A stretch of 64,000 bases of DNA from Candidatus Puniceispirillum sp. (GTDB taxonomy: Bacteria; Pseudomonadota; Alphaproteobacteria; Caedimonadales; UBA1908), in NCBI GenBank assembly GCA_013822015.1, contig PNJU01000010.1, positions 1-64,000 on the forward strand, in the 5' to 3' direction. Position numbers and translations under genes: made by a program. The first letter of the stretch is position 1. Every line of letters begins with the position of its first letter. The notes beneath the pieces are model-generated. The model made no database searches. It was not told where the DNA came from and saw only the letters and a list, made by a program, of their open reading frames with translations. This document shows, piece after piece, positions 17,141-26,193 of this stretch.

Positions 17141-18193
17141 TTGTTTATCATTCCTGCACCCTGGGACTGGCTTGTCAAAGCCCTTGCTTGCTTTCTTGTG
17201 TCATGGATTGGCTGCCTGATCGTTATTAAGCGCGGCCCACGCGATGTCCCCAATGAAAGGTCCTCCCATAGCGTACCCATCGCCAGAGGGGGAGGGTTGG
17301 GTATCGTCTTGGGGTTCGGGCTTGGGATGGTCTTTACCTCCTTTGATGGTCTACCTTTCTGGGAAATGCATGTTTTGTGGTGGTCTTTTACGGGGCTATG
17401 TGCCCTGATGAGCCTGCCTGGTTTCTGGGATGATCTATGGTCCCTTTCAGCCACCACGCGCCTTGTGGCTCAATTTTTTATCTGCGCCGTCTTTTTAGGT
17501 GTGGGCGCAAAGCTCACAACACTTCATCTCCCCTTGATAGGCGAAATTACTTTAGGTGCTTTTGCCATCCCCTTATCCCTTTTCTGGCTTGTGGGGGCTG
17601 TTAATGCCTTCAATTTTTTGGATGGGCTCAATGGGTTGACAGGAGGCATGAGTTTGCTGGGTGCCATTTTTCTTGGGCTCATTGCCTGGATGAATGGAGA
17701 TTATTTGCTCCTTGAGATTTGTGCTTTTTTTGCATGCGCCTGCCTTGGCTTTTTGATTCTCAACTTCCCTAAGCCTTCTATTTTCCTTGGAGATGGGGGC
17801 GCTTATTTTATGGGGGCTTTTTGGGGAGGCATGGCCCTTGTAAAAGGTTCCGAGCCCGGCGGCCATATTTCTTTTTGGACGATTCCTTTGCTTTTCTTCA
17901 TGCCCCTGTGTGATGTGGCCATTACGCTGGTGCGTCGCTTTGTGAAAGGAAGGCCGGTTTTTAAGCCACACCGGGAGTATCATATGCTTCTTTTGCACCG
18001 CATTGGCTGGTCACACACGAAAGTCACATGCCTTTACTGGGGTTTTGTGTGTGTGCAGGGTGGGCTCGCCATTTACATGCAGAGTGCTGCCCCCTCACGG
18101 CAGCCCCTTTTCTTCTTACCTCTTATGGCTTTTGCACTTTGGTTTTTTCCTTGGGTCTTGCACCGGGCAAACCGCGCAGGGATTACCCTATGA
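17141..18193 (+). CDS. Glycosyltransferase family 4 (WecA/WbpL-like undecaprenyl-phosphate sugar-1-phosphate transferase)
   Basis: About 350 residues of polytopic membrane protein. Visible motifs are RGPRDVPNERSSHSVPIARGGGLGI (the DxxNxRSSH.xxxPxGGG signature of WbpL-type enzymes), the catalytic NAFNFLDGLNGL, FLGDGGAYF and HREYHMLLLHRIG. It starts surface-polysaccharide synthesis by loading a sugar phosphate onto the lipid carrier. Start is TTG at 17141, supported by AGGGGG six to seven bases upstream. The stop overlaps the ATG of znuC (ATGA). Confidence 0.9.
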   Translation: MFIIPAPWDWLVKALACFLVSWIGCLIVIKRGPRDVPNERSSHSVPIARGGGLGIVLGFGLGMVFTSFDGLPFWEMHVLWWSFTGLCALMSLPGFWDDLWSLSATTRLVAQFFICAVFLGVGAKLTTLHLPLIGEITLGAFAIPLSLFWLVGAVNAFNFLDGLNGLTGGMSLLGAIFLGLIAWMNGDYLLLEICAFFACACLGFLILNFPKPSIFLGDGGAYFMGAFWGGMALVKGSEPGGHISFWTIPLLFFMPLCDVAITLVRRFVKGRPVFKPHREYHMLLLHRIGWSHTKVTCLYWGFVCVQGGLAIYMQSAAPSRQPLFFLPLMAFALWFFPWVLHRANRAGITL

Positions 18194-18921
18194 GCGCGCC
18201 TCTTCTGCGCCTTGAAAACGTCAGTGCGCGCTTTGAAGACCGCCAAGTGATCGATAATGTGAGTCTGTCGCTTTACCCCCATGAGCTTACGACCATTGTG
18301 GGGCCCAATGGATCTGGTAAAACAACTCTCTTGAAAATTGCCTTGGGACTTTTGCGCCCCACCATGGGAACGGTTACGCGCGCGCCCCTGACGCGCATAG
18401 GATACATGCCCCAAAAGCTCAACCTATCGCGCACCCTTCCCATGGATGTTGGATCCTTTTTGAGGCTCGTGGCGCCCAAGGAAAAAGTGCACGACACTTT
18501 GCACCTTGTGGGGGCGGCGGGGCTTTTTACACGCTCCCTTCATGTGTTATCGGGAGGTGAGATGCAGCGCGTGCTTTTGGCCAGTGCGCTTTTGAGGGAT
18601 CCTGATCTTTTGGTGCTGGACGAGCCACTGCAAGGGGTTGATCCAAAGGGGCAAGAAGCGCTCTATGGCCTCTTGGAAGAGCTCAAAAAGGCAAGAAAGT
18701 GCGCCATACTTCTTGTGTCCCATGATCTTTATTTTGTGCATAAGTCCAGTGATTTTGTTTTGTGTCTCAATGGACATGTGTGCTGCTCAGGCAAACCTGA
18801 CGCCGTGCGGGAGGACCCCGCTTACCGGGCACTTTTTGGTCTGGCCCTTCCCCAAGGACTTGCGCCCTATACCCATCACCATGACCACGCCCATGATGGG
18901 CCCTGCCAGGAGAAGGTGTAA
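18190..18921 (+). CDS. znuC: Zinc/manganese ABC transporter ATP-binding protein ZnuC
   Basis: 243 residues. Walker A VGPNGSGKT (residues 38-46), signature LSGGEMQRV and Walker B LLVLDEPLQGVD are intact. The C-terminus is His-rich (YTHHHDHAHDG), as is common in ZnuC. It powers uptake of Zn2+ (less likely Mn2+) through ZnuB. It starts in an ATGA overlap with the transferase gene and its TAA abuts the znuB ATG. No znuA or zur is in the window, so the substrate protein must be encoded elsewhere. Confidence 0.9.
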   Translation: MSAPLLRLENVSARFEDRQVIDNVSLSLYPHELTTIVGPNGSGKTTLLKIALGLLRPTMGTVTRAPLTRIGYMPQKLNLSRTLPMDVGSFLRLVAPKEKVHDTLHLVGAAGLFTRSLHVLSGGEMQRVLLASALLRDPDLLVLDEPLQGVDPKGQEALYGLLEELKKARKCAILLVSHDLYFVHKSSDFVLCLNGHVCCSGKPDAVREDPAYRALFGLALPQGLAPYTHHHDHAHDGPCQEKV

Positions 18922-19731
18922 ATGGACGGCGTCTTTTTGATTCCCTTGGTGGCGGGCACACTGTTTTGCCTTGTGGCGGGGCCCTTGGGTTCCTTTATGA
19001 TATGGAAGCGTCTTTCTTTTTTTGGGGACGTTTTGGCCCACGCCACACTTCTGGGCCTTGCCTTAAGCGCGGCCCTTTCCTTGTCGCCCCTTATTGCCGT
19101 GTGCCTTGTGGCGGTGCTCATTGGCGTTTTCATGTCCTTTACAAAGGAAGAGGCCCTTTTATCCAAAGACACGTGGCTCTCCCTGTTGGCCCAGGGCGCC
19201 TTGGCGCTTGGTCTTTTTGTTTTTGCCCTGTTTCCCCGGGGGCGCTTTTCTCTGTCCCAGGCCCTTTTTGGGGATCTTCTAGCCATGGAGGCAAGTGATC
19301 TTCTCCTTATGGCGGCTGTGATTATACCGTCATTTTTCCTTCTCATGCGCCTTTGGAAACCCCTTCTTTTGGTGACCATTCATGAGGATCTGGCAGCCGT
19401 TGAGGGCGTCCCTGTCCAAAGGGTCAAAACCCTTTTTATGATGATTTTAGCCCTGTGCATTGGGGTGACCTCCACGTACTTTGGGATTTTGCTCCTCAGC
19501 GCCATGTTGGTGCTGCCCGCCGTCATTGCGCGTTTTACGGCACGGGCCGCCGCACCCATGGCGTGCCTGGCGAGTCTCATAGGACTCCTAGGGTTTCTGG
19601 GCGGTCTATTCGTGTCAAATATACTGGACACACCCGTGGGGGCGAGCGTTGTTTTGACCCACATTATGCTTCTTATGGGGACAGCGTTGTTTTCGCGCTT
19701 CAAAAGACGCGCATCCGATGTGTCCTCCTAG
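18922..19731 (+). CDS. znuB: Zinc/manganese ABC transporter permease ZnuB
   Basis: 269 residues of ABC-3 family permease with about eight membrane segments. The family motif WKRLSFFGDVLAHATLLGLAL near residues 30-50 is clear. It follows znuC without a gap, so the two are translated together and would form the inner-membrane channel and its motor. Confidence 0.92.
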   Translation: MDGVFLIPLVAGTLFCLVAGPLGSFMIWKRLSFFGDVLAHATLLGLALSAALSLSPLIAVCLVAVLIGVFMSFTKEEALLSKDTWLSLLAQGALALGLFVFALFPRGRFSLSQALFGDLLAMEASDLLLMAAVIIPSFFLLMRLWKPLLLVTIHEDLAAVEGVPVQRVKTLFMMILALCIGVTSTYFGILLLSAMLVLPAVIARFTARAAAPMACLASLIGLLGFLGGLFVSNILDTPVGASVVLTHIMLLMGTALFSRFKRRASDVSS

Positions 19732-19839
19732 ACACAATCTTGTTTTTCCAAGGTAAAATGAGCGTGCTCTCTTGACGCTACTTCATGGAAGAGCCTAGGG
19801 TTCCACGTGGGTTTACTCTCGTATGAAATGGAGAAAATG

Positions 19840-20106
19840 ATGCAAGTATCAAAGATTGCTTTACTGGCCATGGGCGCATGCACCCTTTTGGCAGGTTGCG
19901 CTGAGCAAAAAGATTCCGGATGGCGCAACGACTGCGCGAAGAATTATTCCTATGATTCCCGCGAGAACTCTGTGTGCCGCGAGCGTGTTGAAGCTGGCAA
20001 GCCTCAGCTGACAGCCGGCTCACAGGCGGCAGTCACAACAGACGCACTTGATGCCTCCCGCCCCATCGAGGGAAGCCGCGAGACAGAAAAAGCACACCGC
20101 GACTAA
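19840..20106 (+). CDS. Small lipoprotein of unknown function
   Basis: 88 residues from the second of two adjacent ATGs (19837 and 19840); GGAG lies six bases before the latter. The signal MMQVSKIALLAMGACTLLAGC-like stretch ends in lipobox LLAGC. The mature part is hydrophilic and has two further Cys (NDCAKNY, SVCRERV) that could form a disulfide. I do not recognise the family. A strong bidirectional terminator follows. Confidence 0.7.
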   Translation: MQVSKIALLAMGACTLLAGCAEQKDSGWRNDCAKNYSYDSRENSVCRERVEAGKPQLTAGSQAAVTTDALDASRPIEGSRETEKAHRD

Positions 20107-20122
20107 AGGTTGCGCTTTTTAT

Positions 20123-20158
20123 AAAAAAGGCGGGAGGAGATCTCTTCCCGCCTTTTTT
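20123..20158. terminator. Bidirectional rho-independent terminator
   Basis: 13-bp perfect arms, AAAAAAGGCGGGA (20123-20135) and its complement (20146-20158). The six A on one side and six T on the other let it work for both the lipoprotein gene (+) and the protease gene (-). Confidence 0.92.
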
Positions 20159-20173
20159 ATGTTTTAAAGTAAC

Positions 20174-21406
20174 TTAAGAGGCTACTTCGGTTGTGGCAAC
20201 GGTCGTTGCAGCTGGCTTCGTGCCGCCGGACACGTACCACAGGTCGCCCAGGGTATCATCATTCTCAAACATCTTCACAGGCATGTAGCAGAAGCCCTTA
20301 TCGCCCCAGGATGTGCTCCAAGAGTTTTGGACCTTGAAGTAGTCAACGCCGTCTCCCTTCATATTGGGGAGATAACCGCCCACAGCCATGCAATGTCCGC
20401 CAGCGATGGGGTCATGGCGCGTGTCCCCAGGCAGCGGAACGACGCCGTCTGAACCCACATTCATGAAGGAATTTTGGAGTGTAATGCCAAAGACAACGTA
20501 GCGTCCTGCCTGCAAACGCTCAATGATTGCGGCCGTACTTGTGCCTACCTTTGCAAAAGAAAGCTGAACTTTGCTCTCAAGATCTGTTCCTGCGTGATAG
20601 GACTCGAGTCCAGGCTGTTGCATGAAGGGCGCCGTACCTGTGCTAAACAAGCCCTTCTTTGTGCTGTCGTTGTACGGCCAAGTGCTTTCAGGGACAATGC
20701 CAGCATAATGGGTTGCGCCAATGGCTGCATTGGCAATGGCCGCACCGGAATCTTGTTTGATATATTTGCTAGGGTTGCCCTCTAGTGCACCCATATTTGA
20801 GCGCGCTGCTAGATAAATGAACAGACGTGAGGGATCTGTGGTGAGTCCCGCTTGCTTCAAGCACGCTGTTGTTCCGTGGGCCGTACAGGACCCCAACTGA
20901 CCCTGATCGAAAATTTTTTGTCCTGCGGTAAGGTCAATTTTTCCAACGGCAGCCGTACCCCCAGCTTTGAGCGCGCCCACACGTTCTTTTCTAGCTGGAC
21001 CATTGCTGAGTTTTTTGAGCTTGCCCGTATGCGCACCAGTATGCACAGCCTCCTTTTGCGCGCGAAGGCGCTCTACCTCAGCGTCATGGCCCAGAAGACG
21101 TGCCTGCAGGGCGCTTACATCTGCCTCTCCTGCCTTGATGGCGGCGGCAACCTTTGCGTTAAGGCGGTCACGCTTGATGAGGGCATGGTCATGCATGACA
21201 CGGGCCGCGTCTGCAGCTCTTGAAAAGTGGTGATTCAGGACAACTTTCTTGTGATGGTCACCCTCAATGAGCACCTTCTGACGTGTGGGGCGGATGTTTT
21301 CTTGATCTTCAAAAGAGGAAGCAAAAGCGTTCGACGCCGATGCAAATAGATCTGGTGCACATAGCACACCAGCCAAACCCAAGGATAAATATAACGCTTT
21401 TTTCAT
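20174..21406 (-). CDS. Secreted papain-like (C1) cysteine protease, copy 1
   Basis: 410 residues. A Sec signal (MKKALYLSLGLAGVLCAPDLFASA) is followed by a long charged, partly helical pro-like region (to about residue 150) and a C1 peptidase domain. All catalytic parts are present: oxyanion Gln168 and Cys174 in DQGQLGSCTAHG, His338 in AGGHCMAVGGY, Asn361 in VQNSWSTSWGDKGF. It should act outside the cytoplasm. A second, diverged copy lies at 32104-33393. Bacterial C1 proteases are common in host-associated species, so a role on host or prey proteins is possible but unproven. AAAGGGAGG precedes the ATG. Confidence 0.88.
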   Translation of the reverse strand: MKKALYLSLGLAGVLCAPDLFASASNAFASSFEDQENIRPTRQKVLIEGDHHKKVVLNHHFSRAADAARVMHDHALIKRDRLNAKVAAAIKAGEADVSALQARLLGHDAEVERLRAQKEAVHTGAHTGKLKKLSNGPARKERVGALKAGGTAAVGKIDLTAGQKIFDQGQLGSCTAHGTTACLKQAGLTTDPSRLFIYLAARSNMGALEGNPSKYIKQDSGAAIANAAIGATHYAGIVPESTWPYNDSTKKGLFSTGTAPFMQQPGLESYHAGTDLESKVQLSFAKVGTSTAAIIERLQAGRYVVFGITLQNSFMNVGSDGVVPLPGDTRHDPIAGGHCMAVGGYLPNMKGDGVDYFKVQNSWSTSWGDKGFCYMPVKMFENDDTLGDLWYVSGGTKPAATTVATTEVAS

Positions 21407-21492
21407 AACGTGAAGCCTCCCTTTATGTTTTTTGGATAAACCGTCAGGTGTTAAGATTTTTTTATCCCGACGGTAAGAATTTGGAGGAAAAA

Positions 21493-21525
21493 GGTTACGA
21501 AAGGGTTACGAAAGGATTAATGAAA
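21493..21525 (-). promoter_or_regulatory. Tandem 11-bp repeats upstream of protease 1 (response-regulator-like site)
   Basis: GGTTACGAAAG occurs twice head to tail (21493-21503, 21504-21514), followed by a weaker unit GATTAATGAAA. Read on the minus strand each unit is CTTTCGTAACC, partly like the PhoB unit CTGTCATAAAN. An 11-bp direct period is typical of OmpR/PhoB-family sites. It lies 87 bases ahead of the protease ATG. Confidence 0.35.
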
Positions 21526-21562
21526 TCAAAAAAAACAGTGACAAGGAAGAAGGGCGAAAACC

Positions 21563-22069
21563 TTACTTGTTGGTCTTGCGCCTCAAGCGCTCGCGTACGG
21601 CCAAAGACACGAATTGGCTGACGTCTCCCCCCAGTTCTGTGATTTCTTTGATGAGGGAAGAGGAGATAAACTGGCACCGGTCTGAGGCAATGAGGAAGAC
21701 CGTTTCAATGGCGGGGGTCAGACGGGCGTTCATGCCGGCCATTTGAAATTCGTACTCAAAGTCTGAAACGGCGCGAAGGCCGCGCACGACAAAATCGGCG
21801 CCGTGCTTGTGGGCAAAATCCACAAGAAGACCCTCGAGGGGTAGAATTTCGATGTCCGTTGTGAGGCCTGACAGGGTCGCCACGTTCTCGTGCACGATGG
21901 ACAGGCGCTCCTCCAAGCTAAAAAGGGGCGCCTTATTCCGGTTAGGGGCGACTGCGATAATAAGGCGGTCGCACAGCCCACAGGCACGCTCAATGATATC
22001 CAAGTGCCCGAGTGTCAGAGGATCAAAGGTACCGGGGTAAACGGCAATCTTAGGCGTGCACTGCATCAT
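21563..22069 (-). CDS. coaD: Phosphopantetheine adenylyltransferase
   Basis: 168 residues, normal length. The nucleotidyltransferase motif VYPGTFDPLTLGHLDII, then VRGLRAVSDFEYEFQMAGMN and ISSSLIKEITELGGDVSQFV, are diagnostic. It makes dephospho-CoA from 4'-phosphopantetheine and ATP. The start overlaps the gyrA stop (ATGATGA), with AGGAG upstream inside gyrA, so it is likely coupled to gyrA. Confidence 0.97.
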   Translation of the reverse strand: MMQCTPKIAVYPGTFDPLTLGHLDIIERACGLCDRLIIAVAPNRNKAPLFSLEERLSIVHENVATLSGLTTDIEILPLEGLLVDFAHKHGADFVVRGLRAVSDFEYEFQMAGMNARLTPAIETVFLIASDRCQFISSSLIKEITELGGDVSQFVSLAVRERLRRKTNK

Positions 22070-24780
22070 TCTTCTCCTGGGGCGACGCCCTCGACATCAC
22101 TTTCGTCTGTCTCATCGCCTTCGCTTTCATCCTCACCTTCCTCGAGGGGGATGCGCGCCACGGACACGATGCGCTCGCCTTCCGCGACCCTAAAGAGCGT
22201 CACGCCCTGGGTGACGCGTCCTGCAATACGCACGTCATTCAAGGGGCAGCGGATGAGCTGTCCACCGTCGGTGACAAGGACCAACTGGTCCGTTGCCTGG
22301 ACGATAAAGGAGGCGACCACTTGGCCGGTCTTAGGCGTCAGAGCCATGCCTGTGACACCCTGTCCGCCGCGCCCCGTAATGCGGTATTCGTAGGCAGAAG
22401 TCCGCTTACCAAAACCGTTTTCCGTGACACACAGAACAAATTGCTCCAGGGTCTGCATCTCGTCAAAGCGCTCACGGGGCAGGGCGTCATAGGACACTTC
22501 TTCGCCGGCGCGCACGGCCCTGGACTGGCGCAGATACTCGTCACGCTCTTCCATGGAGAATTTGGCGTGCTCCAGGACCGACACGGACATCACTTCGTCC
22601 CCGTCCATGAGGCGAATACCGCGCACACCCGTTGAGGTGCGGCCTGTGAAGACGCGCACGTCGGTGCTTTCAAAACGGATGCTCTTACCTTGGCGTGTAG
22701 ACAACAGCACGTCTTGGTCATCGCGGGTCACGCGTACGCCCACCAAGGTCTCGCCCTCTTCAAGCTTCATGGCGATTTTGCCGTTGGCTTTGATATTGAG
22801 GAAGTCATCAATGGCGTTGCGTCGCACGTTTCCTTGGGAGGTCACAAAGGTCAGGGTCAGTTCGTGGGCCGCCTCTAAATCCTTAGGCAGGGGCAAGACC
22901 GTCGAGATGGTTTCCCCTGGCTGCAGGGGAAGCAAATTGATCATGGCTTTGCCCAAGGACTGGGGCGTGCCAAGGGGCAAACGGTAGACCTTCAAGGTAT
23001 AGGCGATGCCGCGCGATGAGAAGAAAATTACAGCCGTATGGGTGTCCGTGACAAAGACGTCGCTGACGATGTCCTCCTCGCGGGTGGACATGCCGGAGCG
23101 GCCCTTGCCGCCGCGCTTTTGGGCACGGTAGGTCACGAGCGGCACGCGTTTGATGTAACCATTTTGGCTGACGGTGACAACCATGTCTTCTTGTTGAATA
23201 AGATCTTCCAGGTCCACGTCACCGCTTGAGGCTTCAATGGTGGTGCGCCGAGGTGTGGCGAACTCTTCACGCACAGCCAAGAATTCTTCTTTCATGAGAC
23301 CATACAGGCGTTCGCGAGAAGATAAAATGTGCAGGTATTCTTTGATCTCAGAAATAATAACATCCAGCTCGCCGGCGATTTTATCGCGCTCAAGGCCTGT
23401 TAAGCGGTGGAGGCGCAAATCCAGGATCGCACGGGCTTGCTCTTCCGACAGACGATAGGTGCCGTTTTCAACGTCCCGGCCTGGCTCCGCCACAAGGGCA
23501 ATCAGAGGGGCCACGTCACCTGCTGGCCACGTGCGCGCCATCATATCTTCGCGCGCTGCTTGCGGATCCGGCGCCGCCTTAATCAGGGCGATCATCTCAT
23601 CAATGTTGGCAACGGCAACGGCAAGACCAAGCAAAACGTGGGCTCTGGTACGGGACTTTGCCAGCTCATAACGGGTACGCCTTGTGATGACTTGCTCACG
23701 AAAGGCAATGAAGGCCGTCAAAATCTCATGCAAGTTCATGAGCTTGGGGCGGCGCATATCGAGAGCCAAGCAGTTAGCGCCAAAGGAGGTCTGAAGTGGG
23801 GTGTAGCGGTACAGCTGATTGAGAACAACTTCCGCCACCGCGTCACGCTTAATCTCAACCACCACACGTACGCCATCACGGTCAGACTCATCGCGCAGAT
23901 CAGCAATACCTTCAATAAGCTTTTCTTTGACCACTTCCGCCATGCGCTCAATCATGCGGGCTTTGTTCACCTGGTAAGGAATTTCAGTGATGATGATGGC
24001 CTCACGCTCTTTGCGCACTTCTTCAAAGTGTGTGCGTCCGCGCATGACAATGGAGCCGCGTCCCGTGCGCGCCGCGCTGGCGCATCCCGCGTGTCCCAGG
24101 ATAATGCCGCCCGTGGGAAAATCTGGCCCGGGTACAATCTCAAGGAGCTCATCAACGGTCATGTCTGGATTATCGATGAGCGCACAGCACGCGTCCAGCA
24201 CCTCACCCAGGTTATGTGGGGGGATGTTGGTGGCCATGCCCACGGCAATACCGCCCGCACCGTTCACAAGAAGGTTCGGAAAGCGCGCCGGCAGGACAAC
24301 GGGCTCTTTGGTGGTTTCGTCATAGTTGGGCTGGAAGTCAACGGTATCTTTGTGCACGTCGTCCAAAAGACAGCGCGCCACTTTCTCTAGGCGTGCCTCC
24401 GTATAACGGTCAGCAGCTGCTGAGTCCCCATCCATGGAGCCGAAGTTTCCCTGTCCTTCAACAAGGGGTAAGCGCATGGAAAAGTCCTGGGCCATGCGCA
24501 CCATGGCCTCGTAAACAGGCATGTTACCATGGGGGTGAAACTTACCCATGACCTCACCGGTGATACGGGCAGACTTACGAAAGGGTTTACCTGTGTCAAA
24601 TCCCGCTTCGTTCATGGCGTAAAGGATACGCCTGTGCACGGGCTTCAAACCATCGCGCACGTCGGGCAGCGCTCTGGCCACGATCACGCTCATGGCATAG
24701 TCAAGGTAGGAGCGCTTCATCTCCTCTTCAATGGAGACGGGAACAATATCAGATGAGAGTTTCTCAGCGCTTGTAGTCAC
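22066..24780 (-). CDS. gyrA: DNA gyrase subunit A
   Basis: 904 residues with a GTG start at 24780 preceded by AAAGGAA. Catalytic Tyr126 is in [10 protein letters not shown]. The C-terminal beta-pinwheel has the GyrA box ([10 protein letters not shown]) that separates GyrA from ParC. The acidic tail ([17 protein letters not shown]) is long. The quinolone-resistance region is unusual: [11 protein letters not shown], so the positions of E. coli Asp82, Ser83, Ala84 and Asp87 are Asn86, Met87, Pro88 and Glu91. Substitutions at Ser83 and Asp87 lower quinolone binding in known bacteria. coaD follows with an overlap and ssb precedes by 55 bases. Confidence 0.97.
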   Translation of the reverse strand: MTTSAEKLSSDIVPVSIEEEMKRSYLDYAMSVIVARALPDVRDGLKPVHRRILYAMNEAGFDTGKPFRKSARITGEVMGKFHPHGNMPVYEAMVRMAQDFSMRLPLVEGQGNFGSMDGDSAAADRYTEARLEKVARCLLDDVHKDTVDFQPNYDETTKEPVVLPARFPNLLVNGAGGIAVGMATNIPPHNLGEVLDACCALIDNPDMTVDELLEIVPGPDFPTGGIILGHAGCASAARTGRGSIVMRGRTHFEEVRKEREAIIITEIPYQVNKARMIERMAEVVKEKLIEGIADLRDESDRDGVRVVVEIKRDAVAEVVLNQLYRYTPLQTSFGANCLALDMRRPKLMNLHEILTAFIAFREQVITRRTRYELAKSRTRAHVLLGLAVAVANIDEMIALIKAAPDPQAAREDMMARTWPAGDVAPLIALVAEPGRDVENGTYRLSEEQARAILDLRLHRLTGLERDKIAGELDVIISEIKEYLHILSSRERLYGLMKEEFLAVREEFATPRRTTIEASSGDVDLEDLIQQEDMVVTVSQNGYIKRVPLVTYRAQKRGGKGRSGMSTREEDIVSDVFVTDTHTAVIFFSSRGIAYTLKVYRLPLGTPQSLGKAMINLLPLQPGETISTVLPLPKDLEAAHELTLTFVTSQGNVRRNAIDDFLNIKANGKIAMKLEEGETLVGVRVTRDDQDVLLSTRQGKSIRFESTDVRVFTGRTSTGVRGIRLMDGDEVMSVSVLEHAKFSMEERDEYLRQSRAVRAGEEVSYDALPRERFDEMQTLEQFVLCVTENGFGKRTSAYEYRITGRGGQGVTGMALTPKTGQVVASFIVQATDQLVLVTDGGQLIRCPLNDVRIAGRVTQGVTLFRVAEGERIVSVARIPLEEGEDESEGDETDESDVEGVAPGEE

Positions 24781-24835
24781 AAAGAGTTCCTTTCGTGGTC
24801 CTTGATCTTGCGTATGTGGGTTTTAAAGGCGTGGA

Positions 24836-25315
24836 TCAGAAGGGGATCTCATCGTCCAAATGCGCGTTTTGGCTGCCGCCGCTAAAGGAGGGGCCTGCGT
24901 CAAAGGAGGGAGGGCCCGCGTCATAGGAGCTCTCTGCCACGCGGGACATGCCTGACCCATCTGATTTGTTGTCGAGGAGCGTCAGCTCACCCCGGAACTT
25001 TTGCAAAACAACTTCCGTTGTGAAGCGCTCTTGACCGCTTTGATCGGTCCACTTGCGGGTTTGCAGTTGCCCCTCAAGGTAAACCTTTGTGCCTTTGGTT
25101 GCGTACTTCTCAGCCACTTCCGCAAGGCGGTCGTTGAAAATCACAACACGGTGCCATTCTGTGCGATCGCGGCGCTCACCACTGTTGCGGTCTTTCCAGG
25201 ATTCTGACGTGGCCACAGACAACTGAACAACCTTGCTGCCATCCTGGGTATGGCGCACTTCAGGCTCACGCCCTAAGTTTCCCACGAGTATGACCTTGTT
25301 GACTGATCCCGCCAC
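24836..25315 (-). CDS. ssb: Single-stranded DNA-binding protein
   Basis: 159 residues. The OB fold begins [17 protein letters not shown] and includes [15 protein letters not shown] and [17 protein letters not shown] Gly/Ser/Pro-rich linker leads to the acidic tip DDEIPF, which recruits partner proteins. The GTG start has AAGGAG seven bases upstream. It precedes gyrA on the same strand. Confidence 0.97.
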   Translation of the reverse strand: MAGSVNKVILVGNLGREPEVRHTQDGSKVVQLSVATSESWKDRNSGERRDRTEWHRVVIFNDRLAEVAEKYATKGTKVYLEGQLQTRKWTDQSGQERFTTEVVLQKFRGELTLLDNKSDGSGMSRVAESSYDAGPPSFDAGPSFSGGSQNAHLDDEIPF

Positions 25316-25415
25316 CGTTTTCTCCTTAAATTTTTATGAACAAAATATGCCCCACTGTTATAGGACATCTTCCTGGTGCCGCAAAGGCCTTTTTCGCGCG
25401 CGACGACAAATCCCC

Positions 25416-25444
25416 TTGACGCGCGCGCAAACTCACAGTAGAAA
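25416..25444 (+). promoter_or_regulatory. Promoter of tRNA-His
   Basis: TTGACG (25416-25421), 17 bases, TAGAAA (25439-25444). The predicted start falls a few bases before the 5' end of tRNA-His at 25455. Confidence 0.7.
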
Positions 25445-25454
25445 TCACCCATAT

Positions 25455-25532
25455 GGCGGGCGTAGCTCAGTTGGTTAGAGCGCCAGTTTGTGGCACTGGA
25501 GGTCGCCGGTTCAATCCCGGTCGCTCGCCCCA
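25455..25532 (+). tRNA. tRNA-His (GUG)
   Basis: Complete with CCA (25530-25532). Acceptor GCGGGCG pairs with CGCTCGC; the extra G-1 (25455) opposite discriminator C73 (25529) is the histidine identity element and is encoded. The anticodon stem CCAGT/ACTGG encloses TTGTGGC, anticodon GTG. Confidence 0.97.
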
Positions 25533-25558
25533 TATTTCTTTCCTTTATTCGTTTATCT

Positions 25559-25969
25559 TCAATCTCTTGTGCGCGGCTCATCGCCAGCTGTTTCCTTCGT
25601 TTTCTGAAGGATCTTTGTGTGAGGAGCCGCGTTCATGAAAGAGTCAAGGGTGATTTCTTGTATTTCAAGGTCTTTACCTGCAATGGACCTAAAAAAACAA
25701 GCAATGTGCCTGTTTTCAGCTGAGTGGTGAAGACGTTCTTTTGTGTCTGCGTGAGCATAAAGAGCACCAAAGCCGCTCTCGAAACGCTCGTGTAGAGAAG
25801 GATCTAGATGGGGCAAAATGAGTCCCTTGAATTCTTCAAAAGAATAGTGGGCGCCGCGCTCTTGAATATGGGCCACTTGATCTCCAATTTCTTTCTCATC
25901 TAAAAGGGAGCTTGCGTGAAGAGCAGGGATGAAAAAAAGCGTCAAAAGGGCAAGGGAAAAAATATTCAT
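25559..25969 (-). CDS. Small exported protein of unknown function
   Basis: 136 residues beginning with a clear Sec signal ([20 protein letters not shown]). The mature part is helical and charged, with one Cys. No family recognised. It stands alone between tRNA-His and a divergent hydrolase gene. The gap upstream is AT-rich and probably carries both promoters. Confidence 0.6.
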   Translation of the reverse strand: MNIFSLALLTLFFIPALHASSLLDEKEIGDQVAHIQERGAHYSFEEFKGLILPHLDPSLHERFESGFGALYAHADTKERLHHSAENRHIACFFRSIAGKDLEIQEITLDSFMNAAPHTKILQKTKETAGDEPRTRD

Positions 25970-26122
25970 TGAGAACCTTAATTATATAGAAATACTATAG
26001 GCTTATGTTAAAAATTCTATGTGAAACATGTCCAAGAGTCAATGGAGAAAGGCATGTGTTATAAACTTTGCCTTTTTGCCAGTTATTTTAGCACAATTTT
26101 AATTTTCTCGCTCTATAACCGC

Positions 26123-26150
26123 GTGACAAGGTGGGGAAAAGCCTGCTAGG
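26123..26150 (+). promoter_or_regulatory. Predicted promoter of the secreted hydrolase gene
   Basis: GTGACA at 26123-26128, 16 bases, GCTAGG at 26145-26150. The -10 resembles the alphaproteobacterial GCTANAWC. The gene begins about 40 bases downstream with AAGGAG. Confidence 0.45.
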
Positions 26151-26193
26151 GTTCTCTCCTGTTTTGACAACTATAAACTGTTAAGGAGCCACG

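Noticed and set aside
23407-24390. 327-codon open frame antisense to gyrA
   Set aside because: gyrA is certain over the whole stretch; the antisense product is His/Asn/Gly-rich without any family pattern.
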